A DNA stretch of 64,000 bases from Micromonospora echinospora (GTDB lineage Bacteria > Actinomycetota > Actinomycetes > Mycobacteriales > Micromonosporaceae), in the NCBI RefSeq assembly GCF_014203425.1, contig NZ_JACHJC010000001.1:2356001-2420000 (forward strand), written 5' to 3'. This document shows, in pieces, positions 1 to 8,127 of this stretch. Under the pieces are notes generated by a model. That model had not been told where the DNA came from. It saw only the letters and a list, made by a program, of their open reading frames with translations, and searched no databases. The translations under genes were made by a program, and so were the position numbers. Position 1 is the stretch's first letter; each line of letters begins with the position of its first letter.

Positions 1-1
1 G

Positions 2-472
2 GCCGTGTTCACCCCGGACGGCAGCCGGCTCTACTTCCAGGTGTCCTTCTTCAACGGCGTGGTCGAGTACGACGTGGCCACCGACCGGGTCACCCGCGTC
101 GCCACGCTGCCGAAGAACCCGGCCACCAGCGAGGACCGCACCACCTGGGTCAACGACTCCCGGCACCACGGCCTGTCGATGAGCCCTGACGGCACCCGGG
201 TCTGTGTCGCCGGCACCATGGACGACTACGCCACCGTGCTCGACCGGGCCACGTTGCGCGAGGGGCCGCTCGTGCCCGCGAGCAAGCCGTACTGGGCCAC
301 CGTCAGCGGGGACGGCCGGGACTGCGTGATCTCCGAATCCGGCGCGGATCAGGTCACCGCGATCAACTTCGCGACCGGGCAGAAGGTCGCGAGCGTCCCG
401 GTCGGCGACCACCCCCAGCGCGTCCGCGTCGGGCACGTGCCGGAGGGCTGGACGCCCCCGTCCGCCGGCTGA
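2..472 (+). CDS. Secreted or cytoplasmic beta-propeller (YVTN-type) protein, C-terminal part
   Basis: The frame is open to the left edge of the window, so this is the C-terminal 156 residues of a longer protein. It shows blade-like repeats of the YVTN/lactonase-type propeller: FTPDGSRLYF, MSPDGTRVCVAG, VSGDGRDCVIS and a closing GQKVASVPVGDHPQRVRVG. Such repeats build a seven-bladed propeller that usually serves as a binding scaffold; the substrate or partner cannot be told from this piece. The GTG at 5 would make an implausibly short propeller, so the real start lies upstream of the window. It ends 52 bases before the convergent hydrolase gene. Fold call is good, function unknown. Confidence 0.7.
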   Translation, partial: AVFTPDGSRLYFQVSFFNGVVEYDVATDRVTRVATLPKNPATSEDRTTWVNDSRHHGLSMSPDGTRVCVAGTMDDYATVLDRATLREGPLVPASKPYWATVSGDGRDCVISESGADQVTAINFATGQKVASVPVGDHPQRVRVGHVPEGWTPPSAG

Positions 473-523
473 CCGCCGACGCTCGACCGGCCGGCGTCCG
501 GCTCCCGGCTGCAGGCCGGACCG

Positions 524-2128
524 TCACCGGGCGGGGCAGCGCAGCCCTTCCCGGGGGACGGTGAGCGAGATCAGGTACGCGTCGACCGCAGACGTCACGC
601 ACGACGTCTGCGGGTAGGCGGTGTGCCCCTCGCCCTCCCAGGTGAGCACCCGCCCCACGCCCAGCATCGAAGCCAGGGCGGGCGTCTGCTCGTACGGTGT
701 CGCCGGGTCACCTGTGGTGCCGACCACCAGGATCGGCGGCGCGCCGTTCGCCCGGCCGGTCGGATAGGGGTCCCGCTCGCCGGGCCACTCCACGCAACCC
801 AGCATCCCCACCGCCAGGGCGGGACCGAACAGCGGGTACTTCTGCCGCCACTGCGACTGCAACGAGCGGACCTGCTCGCGGGTCGGCTTCTCGGTCTCGT
901 CCGCGCAGTTGACCGCCAGGTTGGCGTCGAACAGGTTGGAGTAGTGCCCGTCGGGCTCACGGCCCGCGTACGAGTCGGCCAGCTTGAACACGGCGTCCGG
1001 GTCGCCGCCCTGCAGCTCGTCGATCGCCCGGGCCAGCTCCTGCCAGCCCTGCTCGGTGTAGAGCGAGGAGATCACCGCGTAGAAGACCCAGCCGGCGGTG
1101 GCTTCCCGGCCGCCCTTCCCGCGTACCGGGGAGGTCTTCGCCTTGGCGATCGCGTCGGTGACCGCACCCCGGGCGTCCGGGGCGATCGGGCAGCGGCCGG
1201 CGTTCGCCGCGCACCACCTGGTGAAGTTGTCGAACGCCCGCTCGAAGCCCTTCGCCTGGCTCTCCGACCCGGCGATCAGCTTCTGCTGCGGGTCGACCGC
1301 GCCGTCGAGCACCAGCGCGCGCACGCGCTGCGGATAGAGCTGGGCGTAGGTGGCGCCGAGCAGCGTGCCGTAGGAGTAGCCGAGGTACGTCAGCTTGTCG
1401 TCGCCGACCGCAGCGCGGACCGCGTCCATGTCCCGGGCGGCCTGCTCGGTGCCGTAGAGCGGGAGCTGGTCGCCGTACTTCGCGCCGCACCGCTCGCCGA
1501 TGCGCCGGTTGAGGCCGACGAAGCCGTCGAACGACGACTGGCTCTCCGGGTCGGGGTCGTAACCGAAGCTGGCGTCCAGGTCGGCGTCGGAGATGCACTT
1601 GACCGGGCTGGACCGGGCCACACCGCGCGGGTCGAAGCCGACGATGTCGAACCGGTCGGTGATCGCCGTCGGCAGGCCGCCGAACGCCGGGCCGAAGGAC
1701 AGGTAGACGGCGGTGTCGACGCCGGAGGCCCCGGGACCGCCGGGGTTGACCACCAGCGAGCCGATCCGGTCGCGCTGCTTGGTCGAGCGGGCCCGGATCA
1801 GCGCGATCTCGAACGTCTCGCCGGTGCCCGGCCCGGCGGTCGCGCCGGTGGTGGCGCCGGTGCCCCAGTTGCGCGGCACGGCGATGCGGGCGCAGTCGTA
1901 GCGCATGTCCGCAGCGCCCCGGCCGACCAGCTCGTTCGGCACCTCCGGGCAGGCCCGCCACTCCGGTGCGGTGCCCGGCGGGGCAGCCTCGCCCTCGCTC
2001 TCGGCGCGCGGGGCGAACGCCGGCAGCGTGCAGCCGGCGGTGAGCACCACCGCCGCGACGAACGCGGCCAGGGCGGGCCGGAACCGGCGGGTCCGGTCGG
2101 GGAAGCGGGTCACGTGGGCGCCTTCCAT
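524..2128 (-). CDS. Secreted lipoprotein alpha/beta hydrolase, TAP-like (tripeptidyl aminopeptidase family)
   Basis: A 534-residue serine hydrolase of the actinobacterial SlpD/TAP group, which removes tripeptides or hydrolyses small esters outside the cell. The N-terminus is a lipoprotein signal with lipobox LTAGC after a hydrophobic stretch. The nucleophile elbow is GYSYG, the oxyanion region contains NPGGPG, the acid is in GTTGDPATPYE and the catalytic histidine in GEGHTAYPQ; the last ~100 residues match the TAP-like C-terminal domain with paired cysteines. The start at 2128 is chosen because it places the signal peptide at the N-terminus and leaves a 19-base gap from the DNA ligase gene; a longer frame would run into that gene. 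A GTG five codons downstream is an alternative. Exact substrate unknown. Confidence 0.85.
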   Translation of the reverse strand: MEGAHVTRFPDRTRRFRPALAAFVAAVVLTAGCTLPAFAPRAESEGEAAPPGTAPEWRACPEVPNELVGRGAADMRYDCARIAVPRNWGTGATTGATAGPGTGETFEIALIRARSTKQRDRIGSLVVNPGGPGASGVDTAVYLSFGPAFGGLPTAITDRFDIVGFDPRGVARSSPVKCISDADLDASFGYDPDPESQSSFDGFVGLNRRIGERCGAKYGDQLPLYGTEQAARDMDAVRAAVGDDKLTYLGYSYGTLLGATYAQLYPQRVRALVLDGAVDPQQKLIAGSESQAKGFERAFDNFTRWCAANAGRCPIAPDARGAVTDAIAKAKTSPVRGKGGREATAGWVFYAVISSLYTEQGWQELARAIDELQGGDPDAVFKLADSYAGREPDGHYSNLFDANLAVNCADETEKPTREQVRSLQSQWRQKYPLFGPALAVGMLGCVEWPGERDPYPTGRANGAPPILVVGTTGDPATPYEQTPALASMLGVGRVLTWEGEGHTAYPQTSCVTSAVDAYLISLTVPREGLRCPAR

Positions 2129-2147
2129 GATCGTGTCGACCGTCAGG

Positions 2148-3260
2148 CTACGCCCGGCCGCGGGTGTCACCGACCGTCGCCGCCGGATCGCCGCGCAGCA
2201 CCTCGTCGACGTCGTAGCGGATCGGGCGGTCGAGCTGGCCGTAGCCGCACGAGCGGGGATCACGGTCGGGCCGCCAGCGCAGGAACCGGGCGGTGTGCCG
2301 CAGCCGGTCGCCCTCCATCGCGTCGTACGCCACCTCGACCACCAGCTCCGGGCGCAGCGGCTCCCACTCCAGGTTCTTGCCGCCGGTCCACCGGCTCACC
2401 CCGCCCGGGATGCGCTGGCCCCGCTCGTGGTCGCCGTGCACCCACGGGTGCTCGCCGCCGACCTCGCGGTAGGGCTCCAGCTCGTCGAGCAGCTCCTTGC
2501 GGCGGGCCATGGTGAACGAGGAGCTGACGCCGATGTGGTGCAGCACGCCGTCGTCGTCGTAGAGCCCGAGCAGCAGCGAGCCCACCACCGGACCGGACTT
2601 GTGCCAGCGGAAGCCGGCCACCACCGCGTCCATCGTGCGCGCGTGCTTGACCTTGAACATGAGCCGCTTGCCCGGCTCGTACGGCAGGTCGGCCGGCTTG
2701 ACGATCAGCCCGTCCAGGCCGGCGCCCTCGAACACCTCGAACCAGCGGCGGGCCGTCTCCGGGTCGGTGGTCACCTGCGTCACGTGCACCGGCGGGCGTA
2801 CCCCGGACAGCGCCTGCTCCAGCCGCTCGCGGCGCCGGGGATAGGGCTGCTCCGTGAGCAGCTCGTCGTCGATCGCCAGCAGATCGAACGCGACGAAGTC
2901 GGCCGGGGTGGTCTCGGCCAGCAGCTTCACCCGGGAGGCGGCCGGATGGATCCGCTGGGCCAGCAGCTCGAAGTCGAGCCGCGGCTGCCGGCCCGGCCCG
3001 TCCCGGCGGATCACGATCAGCTCGCCGTCGACAGCGCACCGGGGCGGGAGCTGCCGGCGTGCCTGCTCCACCACCTCGGGGAAGTAGCGCGTCATCGACT
3101 TGCCGCCCCGGCTGGCCAGCTCGACCTCGTCACCGTCGCGGAACACGATGCAGCGGAAGCCGTCCCACTTCGGCTCGTAGGTCAGACCGGGATCGGTGGG
3201 CAGCTCGGCCACGCTCTTGGCCAGCATCGGCTCGACCGGAGGGTTGATCGGCAGGTCCAC
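2148..3260 (-). CDS. ligC: ATP-dependent DNA ligase, LigC type
   Basis: A 370-residue ATP-dependent DNA ligase that seals nicks using ATP rather than NAD. The adenylation motif is EPKWDGFR near residue 30, where K receives AMP; further nucleotidyltransferase motifs are ASRGGKSMTRYFPE, AVDGELIV, FVAFDLLA, DGLIVKPADLPYEPGKR and FKVKHARTMDAVVAGF, followed by an OB-fold domain (GSLLLGLYDDDGVLHHIGV). Length and lack of polymerase or nuclease domains match mycobacterial LigC rather than LigD or LigB. It starts with GTG at 3260. LigC is known to act in backup base-excision repair, which fits the DNA glycosylase gene 2 kb away and the end-resection operon further on. No Ku gene is seen in the window. 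Confidence 0.9.
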   Translation of the reverse strand: MDLPINPPVEPMLAKSVAELPTDPGLTYEPKWDGFRCIVFRDGDEVELASRGGKSMTRYFPEVVEQARRQLPPRCAVDGELIVIRRDGPGRQPRLDFELLAQRIHPAASRVKLLAETTPADFVAFDLLAIDDELLTEQPYPRRRERLEQALSGVRPPVHVTQVTTDPETARRWFEVFEGAGLDGLIVKPADLPYEPGKRLMFKVKHARTMDAVVAGFRWHKSGPVVGSLLLGLYDDDGVLHHIGVSSSFTMARRKELLDELEPYREVGGEHPWVHGDHERGQRIPGGVSRWTGGKNLEWEPLRPELVVEVAYDAMEGDRLRHTARFLRWRPDRDPRSCGYGQLDRPIRYDVDEVLRGDPAATVGDTRGRA

Positions 3261-3396
3261 GGCGACCAGTCAACCAGACGCCACCGACAGTGGTGAGGCA
3301 GATCACCGGCGGGAGCCGGGCGGCGTGTCCCGGCCCGGACGTGTTCGTCACCGTCGCCCGGATGGTGAAACCGCAGGTCAGAGCTACCGTCGCGGC

Positions 3397-3609
3397 GTGC
3401 CGGAGTGGAGCTGCGGATGCTGCGGGCGCTGGCGGGTCAGCGTCGAGCTGATTCGTGGCCGCTACCGGTACCGGCTGGCGCACAGCTACCCGCCCGAGCA
3501 CGGCGGCGGCTCGAACGTCGTCGGCGAGGTCGGCTCGGTGGCCGAGCTGGAGCGGCTGCTGAAGCGGTACGCCCCGGTCACCCTGGCCGACCTCCACGAG
3601 GCCGCCTGA
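3397..3609 (+). CDS. Small hypothetical protein with a cysteine-rich N-terminus
   Basis: A 70-residue protein of unknown function. It begins VPEWSCGCCGRW, has a basic middle (VELIRGRYRYRLAH) and an acidic, helical C-terminus ending in ADLHEAA. The CGCC cluster may bind metal or form disulfides, but there is no recognised domain. The GTG start at 3397 is supported by a TACCGT -10 hexamer at 3385-3390 followed by exactly six bases, the arrangement of leaderless actinobacterial transcripts; there is no Shine-Dalgarno sequence. It is divergent from ligC with 136 bases between them. Codon third positions are strongly GC-biased as in neighbouring genes, which supports real coding. Confidence 0.6.
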   Translation: MPEWSCGCCGRWRVSVELIRGRYRYRLAHSYPPEHGGGSNVVGEVGSVAELERLLKRYAPVTLADLHEAA

Positions 3610-3954
3610 CCCTCGCGCCGCCTGACTCTCGCGCCGCCTGACCCCCGCGCCAGTGGACCGGGTCGGCTGCGGCCGGGCGGCGGAACACCCGGCTCAGGCA
3701 TCTCCGCAGCCCCGCGAACCGCCGATCTTGGAGTTGTGGCACCTCGCGAAGTTCGCCAAAGGGGCATCCTGGGCGCCGCAACTCCAAGATCGACGAAGCG
3801 GAGGGCGTGGGCGGAGGCGGGGCCTGGCGGAGCGGGGCGAGGGCGAGAGCGCGGGCGGGCGAGGGTGTGAGGGGCGAAGGGCGGGCGCGCGGGGCGGCGG
3901 CGAGACGGGGTGCGGGCGTAGCCTGAGCGGACCGTCCACGGGGGAGGAACGCTG
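3610..3954. other. Non-coding stretch holding one dispersed palindrome
   Basis: No gene is seen in these 345 bases. The stretch begins with three imperfect copies of a CGCCTGAC..TCGCG-like unit just after the previous stop codon, holds the palindromic element at 3721-3794, and then a purine-rich run. A possible -10 element TAGCCT at 3919-3924 may serve the following gene. Confidence 0.6.
3721..3794. repeat. Dispersed palindromic element, copy A
   Basis: Two 20-base arms, GCCGATCTTGGAGTTGTGGC at 3721-3740 and its reverse complement at 3775-3794 with two mismatches, flank a 34-base loop. The same element, including loop segments ACCTCGCGAA and GGCATCCTGGGCGCC, recurs 50 kb away at 53794-53867, so this is a mobile-like or selected dispersed repeat rather than a simple terminator. 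No transposase is encoded. Confidence 0.85.
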
Positions 3955-4377
3955 ATGCGGTTCGTGGAGTCCGTCGAGATCGCCGCCGACGTCGACCGGG
4001 TCTGGGCGGTGCAGACCGACGTGGAGCGCTGGCCGGAGTGGACACCCTCGGTCACCGCCGCCCGACGGCTGGAACCCGGTCCGCTGGCGCTCGGTTCGAC
4101 CGCGCGGCTGGAGCAGCCGCGCCTGCGTCCGGCGGTGTGGCGGGTCACCGAGATCGAGCCGCCGTACTCGTTCGTCTGGGAGTCGGCGAGCCCGGGCGTG
4201 CGCAGCCGGGGTGAGCACCGCCTCGTCGCGCTCGGCGACGGGCGGACCCGGGCCGAGCTGGCCCTGGTGCAGACCGGTCCGCTGGCCGGCCTGCTCGGGT
4301 TGCTCGCCGGCTCGACAATGCGGCGCTACCTGCGGCAGGAGGCGGACGGGCTCAGGCGCCGCTGCGAGCGGGACTGA
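3955..4377 (+). CDS. SRPBCC / polyketide cyclase-dehydrase fold protein
   Basis: A 140-residue START-like (SRPBCC) protein. The opening FVESVEIAADVDRVWAVQTDVERWPEWTPSV is the standard first strand, helix and the W-P-E-W turn of this family, followed by strands PLALGSTARLEQPRLRPAVWRVTEIEPP and a C-terminal helix. These proteins enclose a hydrophobic ligand in a helix-grip cavity; some act in polyketide cyclisation, but most free-standing ones are of unknown function. The ATG at 3955 follows GGGGGAGGAA, a strong ribosome-binding site. Its 3' end overlaps the convergent acetyltransferase gene by 26 bases. Confidence 0.8.
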   Translation: MRFVESVEIAADVDRVWAVQTDVERWPEWTPSVTAARRLEPGPLALGSTARLEQPRLRPAVWRVTEIEPPYSFVWESASPGVRSRGEHRLVALGDGRTRAELALVQTGPLAGLLGLLAGSTMRRYLRQEADGLRRRCERD

Positions 4378-4840
4378 GCGTCTTCTCCAGCACCGCGAGG
4401 CGGTTGCCGTTCTCGTCCGGCCGGTGCGCCACCACCCGGTAGCCGCGTCGCGCGTACAGGGCCAGGTTCGCCGCGCTGTCCGCGCCGGTGAACAGCGCGA
4501 ACCGGGTCACCCGGTGCGCGCAGGCGTGCTCGACGGCGGCCAGCAGCCGCCCGCCGACGCCCCGGCCCTGCTGGTCCGGGGCGACCGAGAGGCGACCCAC
4601 GTGGGCGGTGTCGCCGTCGACGCGGGCGCGTACCGAGCCGACCAGGCGGGGGCCGCTGCGCGCGGCGAGCACCACGTCCGGTCCGGCCAGCGCCGCCCGG
4701 ACCTCGTCCAGCGTCTCGGTCAGCGGGGGCAGGAACACGTCCCGGTAGCGCTGCGCCTCCACCAGGTACGCGGCGCGCTGCACGGTGAGGATCTCACCGG
4801 CGTCGGCGACGTCGGCGGGCACGATGGTCACGTCGGTCAC
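4352..4840 (-). CDS. GNAT-family N-acetyltransferase
   Basis: A 162-residue GNAT acetyltransferase that would move an acetyl group from acetyl-CoA to an amine. The pyrophosphate-binding motif is VAPDQQGRGVGGRLL, preceded by strand HVGRLSV and followed by the NLALYARRGYRVVAHR motif B region. It starts with GTG at 4840. The substrate cannot be inferred. It is transcribed away from the DUF1990 gene on the other side (72 bases between starts) and overlaps the SRPBCC gene end to end. Confidence 0.82.
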   Translation of the reverse strand: MTDVTIVPADVADAGEILTVQRAAYLVEAQRYRDVFLPPLTETLDEVRAALAGPDVVLAARSGPRLVGSVRARVDGDTAHVGRLSVAPDQQGRGVGGRLLAAVEHACAHRVTRFALFTGADSAANLALYARRGYRVVAHRPDENGNRLAVLEKTLSPARSGA

Positions 4841-4912
4841 GGGCTCAGCTCACCACAGGCCGGGGCGGCCGTACCCTGGCGGGTGTTCCCCGTGAGCGAG
4901 GAGGTGGCCGCC

Positions 4913-5413
4913 GTGCCCGAGCTGACGTACCCCGAGGTGGGCGCGACCCGCGACGGCGGCCTGCCGGCCGGCTACCACCACCTGCGCCACCGGGTCCGGC
5001 TGCCGGACGGCGGCTTCCCGGTCGCGGCGGACGCGCTGCTGGGCTGGCGGTTGCACCGCGCCGCCGGTGTGGTGATGCGCGCGGACGCGCCGCGCGCGGC
5101 GCCCGGGGTACGGGTCACGCCGGGCCTCGGTGTCGGCCCGGTGCGGCTGTGGGGTCCGACCGAGGTGGTCTGGACGGTGGACGAGCCGGATCGGGCCGGC
5201 TTCGGCTACGGCACGCTGCCCGGGCATCCGGAGGTCGGTGAGGAGGCTTTCCTGGTGACCCGGGGCGCCGACGGCGTCTGGTTCGAGGTGACCGCGTTCA
5301 GCCGCCCCGCCCACTGGTATGTGCGGGCGGGCGGGCCGGTCGTGCTCGGCTTCCAGCGGGCGTACGCCTGGTGGCTGGGGCGGACGCTGCGGCGGCTGTG
5401 CCGGCGGCGCTGA
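4913..5413 (+). CDS. DUF1990 family protein
   Basis: A 166-residue protein of the DUF1990 family, small proteins of unknown function found in actinobacteria and plants. Typical features are LTYPEVGATRDGGLPAGYHHL near the start, the alternating strands VRVTPGLGVGPVRLWGPTEVVW, the turn FGYGTLPGHPEVGEEAFLV and the C-terminal AYAWWLGRTLRRLCRRR helix. GTG at 4913 is chosen because GAGGAGG lies at 4900-4906, six bases ahead; a TACCCT -10 element at 4872-4877 would start the transcript about 30 bases upstream. An earlier in-frame GTG at 4883 lacks a ribosome-binding site. It is followed closely by the convergent glycosylase gene (5 bases). Confidence 0.75.
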   Translation: MPELTYPEVGATRDGGLPAGYHHLRHRVRLPDGGFPVAADALLGWRLHRAAGVVMRADAPRAAPGVRVTPGLGVGPVRLWGPTEVVWTVDEPDRAGFGYGTLPGHPEVGEEAFLVTRGADGVWFEVTAFSRPAHWYVRAGGPVVLGFQRAYAWWLGRTLRRLCRRR

Positions 5414-5418
5414 GGCGG

Positions 5419-6333
5419 TCAGTACCGGGCGAAGGAGCGGATCGGGGCGCGCGGGCCGTACTTCGGCGCCTGCACACCTGCCGCCTCCAGCAGCACGCAC
5501 ACCCGGCCCCGGTGCCCCCGGAACGGCTCCAGCAGCGCCAGCATCCGGGCGTCGTCGCCGCGCGGCTCACCGGCCAGCGCCCAGGCCACGGTGTTCGGCA
5601 CGTGGTAGTCGCCGACGCTGACCGCGTCCGGGTCGCCGTACGCGATCCGCACCACCTCGGCGGCGGTCCACGGCCCGATCCCGGGGATCGCGGTGAGCCG
5701 CCGGGTGGCCTCCGCCGAGTCGGCGCAGCGTTCCAGCCGGTCCGCGACGGCCGCCGCCCGCCGCAGCGTGTCGGCGCGTCGCTGCTCCACCCCGAACGGG
5801 TGGAACACCCAGTACGGCGTGGCCGCCACCGCGGCCGGCTCCGGCGGCAGCAGCAGCGGTTGCAGCGGGCCGGGGGCGGGCTCCCGGAAGTGCCGCACCG
5901 TCGCGGCGTACGCCCGGTACGCCTCCTTGCCGGTGACCTTCTGCTCGAAGACGGCCCGCAGCAGCCGGGGGAAGACCTGCCCGGTGGCGGGCATCCGCAG
6001 CCCGTGGTGGGTGTGCGCCAGCCGGGCCACCAGCGGGTGCGCGGCGGCCAGCGCGGCGAACCCGGTCAGGTCGTCGCGCAGCCCGGCGATCCGGTCGGCC
6101 CGCTCGACCACCCAGTCGGCGCCCGGGCCGTACCCCTCGGCCGTCAGCTCGCCGGTTTCCGGGCGTAGCGCCAGCGTGGCCGGGCCGTCCGGGGTGCGGG
6201 TGGCCCACCAGAACGTGCCGGCGGCGATCCGCGCGCACGGGTCGTACGGGCTGAACGTGAGCGCCCGCACCGACGCGGCCAGCCGGTAGCCGGCCGGGGG
6301 GCGCAGCGTGCGGCGTGCGGCGGGCGAGGTCAT
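5419..6333 (-). CDS. DNA-3-methyladenine glycosylase II-like (HhH-GPD, AlkA family)
   Basis: A 304-residue base-excision repair glycosylase. After an N-terminal beta domain (RALTFSPYDPCARIAAGTFWWATRTPDGPATL) comes the helix-hairpin-helix GPD core: FEQKVTGKEAYRAY, the hairpin LTAIPGIGPWTAAEVVRIAY and the catalytic aspartate in AVSVGDYHVPN. AlkA-type enzymes cut alkylated purines such as 3-methyladenine from DNA. It ends APIRSFARY, as in related actinobacterial proteins. The ATG at 6333 fits the domain start; the reading frame stays open far upstream but into another gene. No Ada regulator domain is fused. Confidence 0.87.
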   Translation of the reverse strand: MTSPAARRTLRPPAGYRLAASVRALTFSPYDPCARIAAGTFWWATRTPDGPATLALRPETGELTAEGYGPGADWVVERADRIAGLRDDLTGFAALAAAHPLVARLAHTHHGLRMPATGQVFPRLLRAVFEQKVTGKEAYRAYAATVRHFREPAPGPLQPLLLPPEPAAVAATPYWVFHPFGVEQRRADTLRRAAAVADRLERCADSAEATRRLTAIPGIGPWTAAEVVRIAYGDPDAVSVGDYHVPNTVAWALAGEPRGDDARMLALLEPFRGHRGRVCVLLEAAGVQAPKYGPRAPIRSFARY

Positions 6334-6426
6334 CCGGTCACTCTGCCACGCGGCCCGGCCGTGACGGCGGACACGCCGTGCCGGGAGGCGGGGCGATGCC
6401 GGTGCGCTCCGCCTCCCGGGTTTACG

Positions 6427-6468
6427 ACGGTGACCGGCCGCGCCCTCCCGGCGGCGACCGGTCACCGT
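6427..6468 (-). terminator. Hairpin terminator after the lipoprotein gene
   Basis: Perfect 11-base arms ACGGTGACCGG (6427-6437) and CCGGTCACCGT (6458-6468), extended inside by CCGC/GCGG. It lies 12 bases past the stop of the lipoprotein gene. There is no clear T tract, as is usual in GC-rich actinobacteria. Confidence 0.65.
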
Positions 6469-6479
6469 GACCTGGTACG

Positions 6480-7139
6480 TCAGTACGAGTAGTCCGACCC
6501 GCCGCCGGAGCTGTTCGAGCTGCCCGCCGCGGGCGGCGCGACCGCCTTGGGCGTGCCGGTCGGCAGGCAGGTCAGGTTCTTCTTGCCGTTGGGGTCGACC
6601 ACGAACCAGGTGCCGCCGACGCCCTGGCCCTTCCACTGGCCCGGCTTCTTGTCGCCGATGTAGCGGTAGACCGGCCAGCCGCCGATGGTGAGCTGCCGCG
6701 TGCCGTCCTGGCGGGTGATGGTGCCGACCTTGTCGTCGGAGACGCCACGCAGCTTCGGGTTGCCGTCGGTGAGCGACGGCGGCCAGACCTCGGCGCACTT
6801 GTCCACGCAGTTGGACTGCGGCGGGTCGTCGGAGTCCTTGTCGAACCGGTACAGCACCCAGCCGTCCTGGTCGGTGACGACGCGGCCCATCCGGGGCAGC
6901 TTCTTGCCGACCAGCTCGTCGGTGATCTTCACGTTGGCCGGGGGCGCCTTGTCCGCGACCGGCTTCTCCTCGGGAGCCGCCGACGCCTCCGGCTCGGCCG
7001 CCGCGGTGGGTTCGGCCGCGGCGACGGCGACCGGCTCGGCCGCGCTCGAGTTCGCCCCGTTGTAGCCTGCGGGGGCGCAGGCCGTAAGTGCGACCATCGC
7101 GCTCGCGACGATGACGATCGTCCGCTTGTGGTGTGCCAC
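6480..7139 (-). CDS. Secreted lipoprotein with conserved Yx(FWY)xxD repeats
   Basis: A 219-residue lipoprotein of the COG4315 type, whose repeats carry the motif Y-x-[FWY]-x-x-D. The signal peptide ends in lipobox LTAC (MVALTACAPAG); an Ala/Pro/Glu-rich spacer of about 50 residues follows. The repeats include WVLYRFDKDS with cysteines in SNCVDKCAEVWPP, and WPVYRYIGDKKPGQWKGQG ending in WFVVDPNGK. The two cysteines probably form a disulfide. A Ser/Gly tail ends in DYSY. Function of the family is unknown; some members sit with redox or heme genes. GTG at 7139 is preceded by GAGGAGGG, which decides the start. Confidence 0.82.
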   Translation of the reverse strand: MAHHKRTIVIVASAMVALTACAPAGYNGANSSAAEPVAVAAAEPTAAAEPEASAAPEEKPVADKAPPANVKITDELVGKKLPRMGRVVTDQDGWVLYRFDKDSDDPPQSNCVDKCAEVWPPSLTDGNPKLRGVSDDKVGTITRQDGTRQLTIGGWPVYRYIGDKKPGQWKGQGVGGTWFVVDPNGKKNLTCLPTGTPKAVAPPAAGSSNSSGGGSDYSY

Positions 7140-7296
7140 GTGCCCTCCTCGTTCTTGGCAGTTCGCCGAGTAGTACGGGCGCAGCACTGTCAAGGTTGAA
7201 GTCGAAACGGTGGCACATTTCACAGTGGACTGATTGAACCGTTAGCCGTCCTGGCGCGTGCGTCAGCACGAGGGGGTCTGCCGGCCCGGACACGAC

Positions 7297-7335
7297 ACGA
7301 CGGCGCCGGGCGGTCCAGCCGCCCGGCGCCGTCGT
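7297..7335 (-). terminator. Strong hairpin terminator after the sigma/anti-sigma operon
   Basis: Perfect 17-base arms (7297-7313 and 7319-7335, core CGGCGCCGGGCGG) around the loop TCCAG. It begins 9 bases past the stop codon of the anti-sigma gene, so it should end that transcript. Confidence 0.8.
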
Positions 7336-7344
7336 CGTACCGGA

Positions 7345-8127
7345 TCAGATGTCGTCCACCGTCACCAGCGGACTCGCCACCCCGTTCGCGTCGACCGACT
7401 GCACCTGAAGCTTGTCGATGTCGCGCACCGGGGCAGAGGTGGACGCGGTCAGCTCCAGCGGAAGCTGGTTCTGGTTCGTGCCGTACCCGCCGGCCGGCAC
7501 CGACCAGGTGGAGATGACCTCGCTGGTGGCGTTCTTGCGCACCACCACCAGCCGGCAGACACGCGGCCCGGGCAGGCGGCTCAGCTGCACGGAGACCTGC
7601 GTGCCGTACTCCTTGCGCGCCAGCCACATGGTGGTCTGCACGCCGGTGCCCGCGTCGGTGGCGTTGTGCTGGTCGCCCTCGATCGGCTTCTCCCCGCCGA
7701 CGCCCGGATCGTTCGGGTTGCCCGGCTCGCCGCTCGGCGCCGCGGTCGGCGCGGTCTGCGTCGGCCCGGCCTGCGGCGTCGGCGCCGGCTCGCCGCCGAG
7801 CATCCCGGCGGCGACCCCGCTCAGGCCGCCGAACACCACCACTGCCGCCGCTGTCGCCAGCAGCTGCCGCACCCGGGTACGACGGCGGTCCCGCCGCACC
7901 GCCACCAGCGTCCGGTCCAGCAGCGCCGGATCGGTGTGCGTCTGCTCCAGCGCGGCCATCGCCTCGCCGTCGATGCCGGAGAGCAGCCCCACCACCGGGA
8001 CCATCGTCTCCAGTTCCGCCGCGCAGGCCCAGCAGGTGGCCAGGTGCTCCTCGAACCGCTCCGCGTCCTGCGCGTCCAGCACGCCGAGCGCGTACGCGGC
8101 GACGTCCATGTGGTCGGCCCGGCTCAT
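7345..8127 (-). CDS. Anti-sigma factor, zinc-finger (zf-HC2) membrane protein
   Basis: A 260-residue membrane-anchored anti-sigma factor that would hold the adjacent ECF sigma factor inactive. The cytoplasmic zinc-binding anti-sigma motif is H28-x3-C32-x2-C35 (EEHLATCWACAAE). A transmembrane segment lies at about 88-110 (LLATAAAVVVFGGLSGVAAG), then a Pro/Thr-rich linker and an extracytoplasmic domain of about 120 residues (TTMWLARKEYGTQVSVQL) that resembles the outer domain of RslA-like proteins. Its ATG at 8127 overlaps the sigma stop codon (ATGA), so the two are translationally coupled, the standard layout of an ECF operon. The signal that releases sigma is unknown; the HxxxCxxC motif allows a redox response. 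Confidence 0.88.
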   Translation of the reverse strand: MSRADHMDVAAYALGVLDAQDAERFEEHLATCWACAAELETMVPVVGLLSGIDGEAMAALEQTHTDPALLDRTLVAVRRDRRRTRVRQLLATAAAVVVFGGLSGVAAGMLGGEPAPTPQAGPTQTAPTAAPSGEPGNPNDPGVGGEKPIEGDQHNATDAGTGVQTTMWLARKEYGTQVSVQLSRLPGPRVCRLVVVRKNATSEVISTWSVPAGGYGTNQNQLPLELTASTSAPVRDIDKLQVQSVDANGVASPLVTVDDI